NCBI GenBank assembly: GCA_027489105.1
Contig: JAIYAJ010000523.1
Span: forward strand, 1-11,763
Direction: 5' to 3'
Origin: Zymomonas sp.
GTDB taxonomy: Bacteria > Pseudomonadota > Alphaproteobacteria > Sphingomonadales > Sphingomonadaceae
DNA: 11,763 bases
In this document: positions 6,479-11,763 of the stretch, piece after piece
Numbering within the stretch: position 1 is the stretch's first letter
Layout of the letters: the number at the start of each line of letters is the position of its first letter
The notes under the pieces: generated by a model
What the model was told of the DNA's origin: nothing
What the model saw: only the letters and a program-made list of their open reading frames with translations
The model's database searches: none
Translations under genes and position numbers: made by a program

Positions 6479-7393
6479 CTATCCACCACCCCCACCGCCA
6501 CCCCCCCCCACCGCCACCCGCCCCACCTCCGCCAACACCCCCGCAGACCCACCACTCTCCACCGCAAACGGCGCCCATGTCTCATGATAAGCCGCCACGA
6601 TCACCGGCACCGCGCCCACCGCTCCCCCGAACGCCACGTCGACATAGATGCGCCGTTCGGGGCTCGTCCATGTGCCCGTCTTGTCCCCGGCGTCCCAGCC
6701 GGTGGGGAAGCCGGCGCGGAGGCGGTCGAGGCCGGTGGCGGTTTCGCGCATCCAGGCTTTCAGCTTTTCGCGGCCGGCGGGGGAGAGGGTGGGGCCGAGG
6801 AGGAGGGCGGCGGCCGTCTGCGCCATCGCGCGCGGGGTGGTGGTGTCGAGGCTGGTGCCGGGGGGCACCTCGTTCAGCGCGGGTTCGTAGCGGTCGAGGC
6901 GGCTCGTGGTGTCGCCGATCGAGCGCCAGAAGCGGGTCAGCGCCTCGGGCCCGCCAAAGCGGCGCAGCAGGATATTGGCGGCCGGATTGTCGCTGGTGAT
7001 CAGCGTGCCGCGCGCCAGCGCCTCGACGGTCAGGCCGGTCGCGGTGGCGGGGCGGGTGACCGGGCTGTGCGTGAGGAGGTCGGCCTCGGTCCAGCGCAGC
7101 GTCTCGGTCAGGTCGATCTGCCCGCGCTCGGCGCCCGCCAGCATCATCGCGGCGAGCGACAGCTTGAACGCGCTGCACTGCGCGAACCGGTCGTCGGCGC
7201 GCCAGCCGGCGCCGCGCCCGCTCACCGGATCGAGGATATAGGCGCCCAGCCGCCCGCCCGCGCGGCGCTCGATTGCGGCGAGCGCCTCGCTCGTCGCGGA
7301 TGCGTCGGCCGCCGGCCGGTCCGCGCGATGCGCGCAGCCCGCCAGCGTCAGGGCGAGGCCACTGCCCAGGAGCGTCCGTCGATCGATATCCAT
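6479..7393 (-). CDS. Class A beta-lactamase, predicted Tat-exported lipoprotein
   Basis: This is a serine beta-lactamase that hydrolyses beta-lactams in the periplasm. All class A motifs are present in the 304-residue protein: S74-A-F-K77 (SxxK), S134-D-N136 (SDN), E170-P-A-L-N174 (the omega-loop ExxLN) and K238-T-G240 (KTG). Cys73 precedes the active-site serine, as in several class A carbapenemases, but Trp242 stands where their second cysteine would be expected, so that disulfide is absent. The N-terminus MDIDRRTLLGSGLALTLAGC has a twin-arginine pair and a lipobox (LAGC, Cys20), suggesting Tat export and lipid anchoring. The ATG at 7393 follows a GGAGG; the frame is open upstream but only this start gives the signal. 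The extreme C-terminus is nine glycines (296-304), encoded by a G-rich tract that abuts the island. Spectrum cannot be predicted; it is probably chromosomal and intrinsic. Confidence 0.92.
   Translation of the reverse strand: MDIDRRTLLGSGLALTLAGCAHRADRPAADASATSEALAAIERRAGGRLGAYILDPVSGRGAGWRADDRFAQCSAFKLSLAAMMLAGAERGQIDLTETLRWTEADLLTHSPVTRPATATGLTVEALARGTLITSDNPAANILLRRFGGPEALTRFWRSIGDTTSRLDRYEPALNEVPPGTSLDTTTPRAMAQTAAALLLGPTLSPAGREKLKAWMRETATGLDRLRAGFPTGWDAGDKTGTWTSPERRIYVDVAFGGAVGAVPVIVAAYHETWAPFAVESGGSAGVLAEVGRVAVGGGGGGGGG
6482..6524. repeat. G/C-only simple tract encoding the beta-lactamase poly-Gly tail
   Basis: The plus strand is a run of C-rich CCACC/CCGCCA units, including nine consecutive C at 6501-6509. 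On the coding (minus) strand it encodes the final Val-Gly9 of the beta-lactamase just before the TAG at 6479-6481. Homopolymers of this length are prone to slippage, and a length change would alter only the last residues and the stop position. Confidence 0.7.
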
Positions 7394-7478
7394 CCCGCTG
7401 CCTCCGCTCGCTGTGCTGCCTTTACCGATAGCGAAGCCGAAAATGGCGGGGCTGTCGAGCGGCGCGTCAGGGCGCGCT

Positions 7479-8078
7479 TCAGCTATAGTTGAAGCTGATG
7501 CTGATCCGGTCGCCCTTGGCGCCATTGGGCGGCACTTCGTGGCGCAGCCAGCTTTCCCACAGCAGGATCATGCCGGGCTTCGGCTCGGCATAGACGAAGG
7601 CGCGGCCCTCCTCGGGCGCGTCGGGGCGGCGGGGCGGGGCGGCCATCATCAGCGGCAGGCGGGGATCCTCGAACTTCAGCCCGCCCGATCCTTCGGGGAC
7701 GGCGACGTAGAAGGTGCCGGAAATGGCGCTGTGCGGGTGGATATGCCCCGAATGGGTGCCGCCGGGCTTCATCAGATTGACCCACAGGCTGTCGAGGCGG
7801 AGCTTGCGGCCGAGATCGAGGTGCAGCTCTTCGGCGAAGCGCGCGACATGGCGGTTCAGGATCTTCGCCAGGTCGGCAAAGGCCGGGTCGCGCGCGGGCA
7901 GATCGCCCAGCGACGCATAGGAGGTGTAGCCGCGATAGCCCTTCTCCTTCGACCAGGCCTTGCCGGCGCGGTCGTCGGCCGCGAGCGAGCGGACCGAATG
8001 GTCGAGCTCGGCGAGCAGACTCTCGTCCTCGACAAGGGCGTCATAGATGCGGGTGACGAACAGGGATCGGATGGCCAT
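7479..8078 (-). CDS. TIGR02466-type putative 2OG-Fe(II) oxygenase
   Basis: This protein of 199 residues belongs to the family described as putative 2-oxoglutarate/Fe(II)-dependent oxygenases (TIGR02466). Residues 96-128 carry the family block DSLWVNLMKPGGTHSGHIHP, followed by HSAISGTFYVAVP; the metal ligands are probably among His109, His112, His114 and His116. The distal histidine is in LLWESWLRHEVPPN (His180), and the 2-oxoglutarate-binding arginine is probably Arg191 in DRISISFNY. The substrate is unknown. The ATG at 8078 is preferred because family members start with MAxRSLFxTRIY; an in-frame ATG at 8093 is possible, and neither has a strong Shine-Dalgarno. It lies 62 bases after the S41 peptidase gene and 85 bases before the beta-lactamase start, in the same direction, so it may belong to the same transcription unit. 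Confidence 0.85.
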   Translation of the reverse strand: MAIRSLFVTRIYDALVEDESLLAELDHSVRSLAADDRAGKAWSKEKGYRGYTSYASLGDLPARDPAFADLAKILNRHVARFAEELHLDLGRKLRLDSLWVNLMKPGGTHSGHIHPHSAISGTFYVAVPEGSGGLKFEDPRLPLMMAAPPRRPDAPEEGRAFVYAEPKPGMILLWESWLRHEVPPNGAKGDRISISFNYS

Positions 8079-8140
8079 GGCCCGCACAAGCACGCCCGCG
8101 CCGCCGGTTCAAGCGCCGATGGCGGGTGGGTGGGGCCGGA

Positions 8141-9064
8141 TCAGCGTGGCGGTGCGGCCGAGAGCAGGGCGATGGCCTTCCTCAGCGCGGCGTCCACCGG
8201 CTTGCGGGCGACGGGGACGATGTGGCGCGGGGTGAAGCCGCGCCCCTCGAGCCTCGTGCCGTTGGCGGTGCGGATGTCATATTCGGCGACGGTCAGCATG
8301 CCGCCGCCGGGCAGATCATGTTCGACCCCGCCCGTCACGGCGCCCGCCGTCTTCTGCCCGACCGAGATCGCGCGGCCGCTTTCGCCGAGGAAATAGGCGA
8401 GGATTTCGGCGGCGCTGGCGGTGTCGGGGCCGACGATCACGGCGAGCGGGCCGATATAGGAGCGCGAGCCGGCGCCACGCGTATATTCCTCGATCTCGCG
8501 GCGGCCGTACAACCGGATCAGCAACTGCCTGCGGTCGGTGAACAGGCCGGCAATCTTGTCGAGAATGTCGTCGCGCCCGCCCAGATTGTCGCGCAGGTCG
8601 AGGATGACGCTGCGCAGGGCAGGGGCCCGGGCGATCTCATCGCGCAGCCATGTGTCGTCGCCGCCATCAAACTGATTGAGCGTGATCAGCAATATCCCGC
8701 CCTCGACCATCGTCGCGGCGCGGGCGGGCGGCAGGTCGCGCTCTTCGGGCGGCTCCTTTTCCCAGCTCAGCTGGCCGGGGCTGGTCGCATAGACATGGCT
8801 GTCGTCGAGCTGGTCGAGCATGCGGTTGACCACGGCATAAAGCTGCCGCTCGTCCTTCGCGGCCAGCGCCTGGGGATAGAAGCGGTCGCGGATCGCCTCC
8901 CAGTCATTGCCGCCCATCGCGCGGTCCCAATAGCGGTCGGCGACGATCGACCAGGCGCGGTCGAAGACGCGGGCGTTGAGATCGGTCCCGCGCCCGAGCA
9001 CCGGCGTCGAGGCGCTGACGAGACAGCAGAGCGCAAGGGCGAGGCGGGACAGGCGGTTCTTCAT
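8141..9064 (-). CDS. Exported S41 family peptidase, tricorn/NSR-like, no PDZ domain
   Basis: This is a predicted periplasmic serine peptidase of 307 residues. A signal peptide covers about residues 1-24 (LALALCCLVSASTPVLG). The S41 core has ILDLRDNLGG (154-163) and the nucleophile segment GPDTASAAE (212-220) with Ser217 and Glu220. His90 in QLDDSHVYA is a candidate general base. In CtpA/Prc-type enzymes a lysine follows the serine by 25 residues in a TxGKG motif; here the equivalent reads KTAGAV with Ala at that place, so a Ser-His mechanism as in tricorn and nisin-resistance proteases is more likely. No PDZ domain is visible. The gene is 20 bases downstream of the unknown exported protein, and a 12-base direct repeat occupies that gap. 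The ATG at 9064 has a weak Shine-Dalgarno. Its substrate is unknown. Confidence 0.88.
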   Translation of the reverse strand: MKNRLSRLALALCCLVSASTPVLGRGTDLNARVFDRAWSIVADRYWDRAMGGNDWEAIRDRFYPQALAAKDERQLYAVVNRMLDQLDDSHVYATSPGQLSWEKEPPEERDLPPARAATMVEGGILLITLNQFDGGDDTWLRDEIARAPALRSVILDLRDNLGGRDDILDKIAGLFTDRRQLLIRLYGRREIEEYTRGAGSRSYIGPLAVIVGPDTASAAEILAYFLGESGRAISVGQKTAGAVTGGVEHDLPGGGMLTVAEYDIRTANGTRLEGRGFTPRHIVPVARKPVDAALRKAIALLSAAPPR

Positions 9065-9088
9065 CGGATCAGCTGGTCATCGGATCAG
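9061..9088. repeat. 12-bp direct repeat across a gene junction
   Basis: TCATCGGATCAG occurs at 9061-9072 and 9077-9088, separated by four bases. One copy holds the start codon of the S41 peptidase and the other the stop codon of the upstream gene. It looks like a small tandem duplication that created the intergenic spacer. Confidence 0.7.
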
Positions 9089-10023
9089 TTCGCGGCGCAG
9101 CGCAGGCTGAGCTGGTTGATGCGCCGGTCGATCTCCGCCCGGTCGCAGTTGTCGAGCCGGTCGCGGCCGATCAGGACGGCGGGCCAGGCCTCCTGCTGCG
9201 GCACGCGGCGCTCGACCAGGATGTCGCCCGCCTTGTCCGGGTCGCGCGGATATTGTTCGGCGCCCCCGAAATCGGCGGTGCGGACGATCAGCGCGTCATA
9301 GGCGAAACCTCCGACATTGGCGGGTGTCGCGAAGGTCAGCGTGGAAGCCGGGCGTTTGATGCCGAACGCCGCCTCCACCTCGCCCGCATCGTCGAGCCGC
9401 CCGTCATGCGCGCGCGCAAGAATCGCGCCGGCCGACCCGGTGGCGACGGTGCGATGCTGCTCCAGCGAGAATTGCACGAAGATCGCGTCGGCGCCGACCG
9501 TCTGGCGCGCCTGGGGGCCGTGAGCGGGGTGGTCGTCGAGGTCGTAGCGCAGGGTGCGTGTCTCGGCGGAGATACCGACCTTCCTGTCCATGATGATGGT
9601 CTCATAGGGAAGCAGCCCCAGGCCGATCTCGCCATCGACGCCCTTGCAGCAGTCGCGGCCATGGGAGGCGAGGGTGACGATCATCTTGCGTCCGTTGATC
9701 CTGACCTTGGCTGCGGCCTGCACCCCGCGCAGTCTTTCGCGGCCTACCAGGGCGTCGAAGCCGCCCTGGAAGGCGAAGCCGCTCCTGGGAGGGTCGGCCT
9801 CGATGCGGCGGACGGCGTCGGGGTTCAATTCGATCAGCCGTTTCTGGTTGAGCGAGACGCGCAACCGCAGCGGAACGTCGCCGACCGAAAGGGTGATGAT
9901 CGGCGCGTCCATGTCGAGCCGCAATTCGCCGGACAGGGGCGGCTTCTGCGCCGCCATGGCCTGTATGGGCGAAAGGGCCGCCGCCACGACCGCGAGAAAC
10001 GCGGCGGCGGCGATCGGCCTCAT
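9085..10023 (-). CDS. Exported protein of unknown function, faintly retropepsin-like
   Basis: I do not recognise this 312-residue protein with confidence. A signal peptide covers about residues 1-25 (IAAAAFLAVVAAALSPIQAM, then AAQ). The mature part is rich in beta-strand patterns. Two segments resemble the glycine-rich turns of retropepsin-like aspartic proteases: GVDGEIGLGLLPYETIIMDR (128-147) and WPAVLIGRDRLDNC (280-293). The place where the catalytic D-S/T-G should be reads RLRVSLNQKRLIEL (53-66), so it is probably not an active protease of that type. Cys125, Cys126, Cys293 and Cys309 could form disulfides. It begins 13 bases after the glycine-zipper gene and ends 20 bases before the S41 peptidase gene, strongly suggesting one transcript and a shared envelope role. 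The ATG at 10023 has only a weak Shine-Dalgarno. Confidence 0.75.
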   Translation of the reverse strand: MRPIAAAAFLAVVAAALSPIQAMAAQKPPLSGELRLDMDAPIITLSVGDVPLRLRVSLNQKRLIELNPDAVRRIEADPPRSGFAFQGGFDALVGRERLRGVQAAAKVRINGRKMIVTLASHGRDCCKGVDGEIGLGLLPYETIIMDRKVGISAETRTLRYDLDDHPAHGPQARQTVGADAIFVQFSLEQHRTVATGSAGAILARAHDGRLDDAGEVEAAFGIKRPASTLTFATPANVGGFAYDALIVRTADFGGAEQYPRDPDKAGDILVERRVPQQEAWPAVLIGRDRLDNCDRAEIDRRINQLSLRCAAN

Positions 10024-10036
10024 AAGCGGCTTCGCG

Positions 10037-10363
10037 TCAGTTGGCGCGGTACGATCGGTAGGCGGGCGCAGCAGGCGCCGCGCTGTAAGCCCGGCTCGTG
10101 CTGCTGCGCGGCGAACGATAGCTGCGGCTGCGATAGGTCCGGCGCTCCTTGTTTATCAGCGTGTTATAAAGCACGCCGCCGGCACCGCCGACAAGCGCAC
10201 CTTCGCCGACCGAGAGACCCGGGATGATCGCGCCGGCGATCACGCCGCCCGCCGCGCCGATGCCGGCACCGCGCAGGATATGATTGGCGCTCTGCGCCGA
10301 GGCAGGGGCAGCGACACCGAGCGAGAGCAAAGCGGCGCTGCCAATAATCGCGAACCTGTTCAT
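10037..10363 (-). CDS. Exported glycine-zipper protein, paralogue 2
   Basis: This 108-residue exported protein is the paralogue of the product of 2059-2349. A signal peptide covers about residues 1-23 (MNRFAIIGSAALLSLGVAAP, then ASAQ). The glycine-zipper core at 28-66 (ILRGAGIGAAGGVIAGAIIP, then GEGALVGGAGGVLYNT) is nearly identical to the first copy, as is NKERR after it. The tail (75-108) differs: it is rich in Ser, Arg, Tyr and Ala, without the QGRKYYIDKNG motif. The ATG at 10363 has AAGGAG at a good distance. It heads a tight cluster (13 bases to the next gene) and has a putative EcfG promoter at almost the same distance from its start as paralogue 1. A role in the envelope under general stress is inferred; molecular function is unknown. 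Confidence 0.85.
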   Translation of the reverse strand: MNRFAIIGSAALLSLGVAAPASAQSANHILRGAGIGAAGGVIAGAIIPGLSVGEGALVGGAGGVLYNTLINKERRTYRSRSYRSPRSSTSRAYSAAPAAPAYRSYRAN

Positions 10364-10394
10364 GGCAGTACTCCTTCCTTCGATTCAAGGCGCC

Positions 10395-10419
10395 AACGGA
10401 CGAATTACTGGCCGGTTCC
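10395..10419 (-). promoter_or_regulatory. Putative EcfG promoter of glycine-zipper gene 2
   Basis: On the minus strand GGAAC (10419-10415) is followed by exactly 16 bases and CGTT (10398-10395), the EcfG consensus. The predicted transcription start near 10386 leaves a leader of about 25 bases. The geometry is the same as at paralogue 1, which makes chance unlikely. A GATTC (GANTC) site at 10382-10386 overlaps the predicted start. The promoter may drive the whole leftward gene cluster. Confidence 0.75.
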
Positions 10420-10467
10420 CCGGTTCATTTGGGGTCAAGGAAACAGATCGCCGTGTGCGTCTGCTCA

Positions 10468-10496
10468 TTGAAGGTTCATTTGCTGAACCGCATATT
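10468..10496 (+). promoter_or_regulatory. Candidate sigma70 promoter with a dyad in the spacer
   Basis: TTGAAG (10468-10473) and CATATT (10491-10496) are separated by exactly 17 bases and lie 25 bases upstream of the start codon at 10521. The spacer is nearly filled by the perfect inverted repeat GGTTCA-TTTGC-TGAACC (10473-10489). The sequence GGTTCATTTG also occurs once more upstream, at 10422-10431. A regulator binding the dyad would block or remodel the promoter. The geometry is seen directly; the regulator is unknown. Confidence 0.5.
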
Positions 10497-10520
10497 GACC
10501 GCAGTCATGGAGGTGTTTCG

Positions 10521-10913
10521 ATGCGCGTTAAACTGTGCCTTATCGGCGTTCTGTTGATGACTTCGACCATGCCGGCTCTCGCGGCGCGGCCGGCTCCGGA
10601 AGCGCGGCTGGCGAAGACGCTGGAAGGTCGTGTTGCGGGCAAGCCGGTCAACTGCATCCCGCAGCGGCAGATCCAGTCCACCGAAATCTTCGAGCGGACC
10701 GCGATCGTCTACAAGGCGGGACGGACCTGGTACGTCAACCGCCCGGTCAACGGCGCCAATTTTCTCGATCGCAACGACGTGCTGGTGACCGACACGCGCA
10801 GCCCCGACCTGTGCAACGTCGATATCGTCCGCCTGCTCGATCCGGGGACGCGATTCCAGAGCGGTACCATCGGGCTGGGCAATTTCGTGCCCTACACCAA
10901 GCCCAAATCCTGA
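10521..10913 (+). CDS. Small exported protein of unknown function, possibly DUF6491-like
   Basis: This is a 130-residue exported protein. A signal peptide covers about residues 1-21 (MRVKLCLIGVLLMTSTMPAL, then AA). The mature part contains NCIPQRQIQSTEIFERTAIV (44-63), a segment YKAGRTWYVN (64-73), and SPDLCNVDIVRLLD (94-107). Cys45 and Cys98 may form a disulfide. The order (an early cysteine, an aromatic strand, then LCxxD) resembles small proteobacterial DUF6491 proteins, but I hold that assignment loosely. No enzymatic motif is visible. The ATG at 10521 has GGAGG seven bases upstream. It is divergent from the glycine-zipper operon and convergent with the next minus-strand gene. Its stop codon lies in a 16-bp tandem duplication. 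Confidence 0.8.
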   Translation: MRVKLCLIGVLLMTSTMPALAARPAPEARLAKTLEGRVAGKPVNCIPQRQIQSTEIFERTAIVYKAGRTWYVNRPVNGANFLDRNDVLVTDTRSPDLCNVDIVRLLDPGTRFQSGTIGLGNFVPYTKPKS

Positions 10914-10933
10914 TGGGCCCAAATCCTGATGGG
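10902..10933. repeat. 16-bp perfect tandem duplication spanning a stop codon
   Basis: CCCAAATCCTGATGGG occurs twice without a gap (10902-10917 and 10918-10933). The first copy encodes the last residues and TGA of the gene ending at 10913; the second repeats them in the 3' untranslated region. It is most simply a recent slippage duplication. Confidence 0.85.
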
Positions 10934-10940
10934 AAGGCTG

Positions 10941-10968
10941 GGGCGGGGGCAGATCCCGGCCCCCGCCC
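10941..10968. terminator. GC-rich hairpin between convergent genes
   Basis: GGGCGGGGGC (10941-10950) pairs perfectly with GCCCCCGCCC (10959-10968) around an 8-base loop. It lies between the 3' ends of the genes at 10521-10913 and 10976-11233, so it probably ends both transcripts. There is no U-tract on either side, which makes efficient intrinsic termination uncertain. Confidence 0.6.
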
Positions 10969-10975
10969 GATGGGA

Positions 10976-11233
10976 TCAGTCGTCGGCGCGCTCGGAGCCC
11001 TGCGCGGCGTGATAGGCGAGTTCGCGGCGAACCTCGGTCTCGTCGGTTCCGGCGACCAGCTTGATGTCGCTCGCCTTGCGGAAGCGGATATGGACCGGGC
11101 CCGCCATCTGGTGCGGGGCGGCCTTGCCGAGCTCGGCGGCCGTGGACGGATTGACGGCCGCGCTTCCATCGACCTGCGCAAAGGCCGAGGTCGCCGTCGA
11201 TACCGCCATCATCAGAGCCACGAACCGCTTCAT
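10976..11233 (-). CDS. Small exported protein of unknown function
   Basis: This 85-residue protein has a signal peptide (MKRFVALMMAVSTATSAFAQ, cleavage probably after AFA). A short mature region of about 65 residues follows, with the segments HIRFRKASDIKLVAGTDETE and RRELAYHAAQ. I do not recognise a family. It has no cysteine in the mature part and no transmembrane helix after the signal. The ATG at 11233 is chosen over the in-frame GTG at 11242 because GGAG lies eight bases upstream of the ATG, while it would overlap the GTG. The upstream region to rpsI (11234-11438) holds the rpsI terminator and a small GACC-AAA-GGTC dyad at 11309-11318, but no promoter I can defend. The gene is monocistronic and ends at a hairpin. 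Confidence 0.75.
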   Translation of the reverse strand: MKRFVALMMAVSTATSAFAQVDGSAAVNPSTAAELGKAAPHQMAGPVHIRFRKASDIKLVAGTDETEVRRELAYHAAQGSERADD

Positions 11234-11376
11234 CGCCTTCACTCCACATAAGCGCCGATCAACACCCGGCGTGCAGCCTCTCTACCGCAAAGGATATCAT
11301 CGGGGAAATGACCAAAGGTCGTAACTCTGATCGATTTTACAACTGTTCACGAACCGGCGCGGTTGCAGCGATCTGC

Positions 11377-11421
11377 CCGAACGAAAAAGGGGCCGCCGTT
11401 GCCGGCGACCCCCTTGTTCGG
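11377..11421 (-). terminator. Intrinsic terminator of rpsI
   Basis: On the minus strand a strong stem is formed by AGGGGGTCGCCG and CGGCGGCCCCT around a GCAA loop, with one bulge or mismatch, followed directly by TTTTTCG. The outer bases CCGAAC and GTTCGG can also pair. Stem plus U-tract, 18 bases beyond the rpsI stop, is a classical Rho-independent terminator. Confidence 0.85.
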
Positions 11422-11438
11422 TTCCGAAAATATCCGGA

Positions 11439-11763
11439 TCAGCGCTTCGAGAACTGGAAGCTGCGGCGGGCCTTCGCCTTGCCGTACTTCTTACGCTCGA
11501 CCGCGCGGCTGTCGCGGGTCAGGAAGCCGGCGGCCTTGACGGGCGCGCGCAGGATCGGCTCATACTTGGTGAGCGCCTGGCTGATGCCATGCTTGACCGC
11601 ACCGGCCTGGCCGGAGAGGCCGCCGCCCTTGACGGTGGCGATGACGTCATACTGACCTTCGCGGCCGGCGACCGAGAAAGGCTGGTTGATGACGAGACGC
11701 AGCGTCGGGCGGGCGAAATAGATTTCCTGATCGCGGCCATTGACGACGATCTTGCCGGTGCCG
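11439..11763 (-). CDS. rpsI: 30S ribosomal protein S9, C-terminal part (partial)
   Basis: Ribosomal protein S9 sits in the head of the 30S subunit, with its C-terminal tail reaching the P-site tRNA. The last 107 residues are in the window; the N-terminus lies beyond the right edge. The sequence shows [20 protein letters not shown], then [19 protein letters not shown], and ends [20 protein letters not shown] followed by FQFSKR. The GGGxSGQAGAxxHGIxxAL block and the SKR terminus are diagnostic for S9. In most bacteria rplM (L13) lies directly upstream in the same operon, and would be expected outside this window. It is followed by a strong intrinsic terminator. Confidence 0.97.
   Translation of the reverse strand, partial: GTGKIVVNGRDQEIYFARPTLRLVINQPFSVAGREGQYDVIATVKGGGLSGQAGAVKHGISQALTKYEPILRAPVKAAGFLTRDSRAVERKKYGKAKARRSFQFSKR

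Noticed and set aside
6272..6480. Plus-strand frame in the right flank of the island
   Set aside because: It has no recognisable motif, no ribosome-binding site, and continues antisense into the beta-lactamase. It could be a gene remnant but cannot be supported.

Overview
The window comes from a high-GC alphaproteobacterium, most likely a sphingomonad (Sphingomonas/Sphingobium type). The evidence is a GcrA cell-cycle regulator, ParE and S9 sequences of alphaproteobacterial type, GC near 70% in most genes, and two promoters matching the alphaproteobacterial general-stress sigma factor EcfG. It is ordinary chromosome for most of its length, bounded by core genes: the 5' end of parE at the left edge and the 3' end of rpsI at the right edge, both on the minus strand.

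Left part (1-4679). parE (partial) and gcrA lie on the minus strand, separated by a large hairpin. Divergent from gcrA is an ABC-2 transporter permease with no ATPase gene beside it. A terminator shared by convergent genes follows, then a small exported glycine-zipper protein (minus) driven by a putative EcfG promoter. After two tandem inverted repeats comes a D-2-hydroxyacid (glyoxylate/hydroxypyruvate) dehydrogenase (minus). A divergent, translationally coupled pair on the plus strand encodes an exported SH3-domain protein and a RimJ/RimL-type acetyltransferase.

Island (about 4680-6478). GC falls sharply (27 of 60 bases are G+C at 5041-5100 and again at 5701-5760, against 42 of 60 at 6961-7020). 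The only gene is a 472-residue fusion of an AlbA_2 (Schlafen-type) N-terminal domain, a helical linker and a C-terminal GNAT-like acetyltransferase domain. The island sits exactly between the 3' ends of two convergent host genes. No integrase, tRNA or flanking repeat is visible. It looks like a horizontally acquired single-gene cargo, possibly related to defence or regulation; this is the most novel item in the window.

Right part (6479-11763). Five genes read leftwards with short gaps: an EcfG-promoted second glycine-zipper protein, an exported protein of unknown function with faint retropepsin-like features, an S41-family peptidase, a TIGR02466-type 2OG-Fe(II) oxygenase and a class A beta-lactamase that is a predicted Tat lipoprotein. 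They may form one envelope-stress transcription unit. A divergent small exported protein has a promoter whose spacer carries a dyad. A GC-rich hairpin separates it from another small exported protein. rpsI, with a clear intrinsic terminator, closes the window.

The two glycine-zipper genes are paralogues about 8 kb apart in the same orientation. Both carry GGAAC-N16-CGTT at nearly the same distance from the start codon, so they are probably co-regulated by the general stress response.
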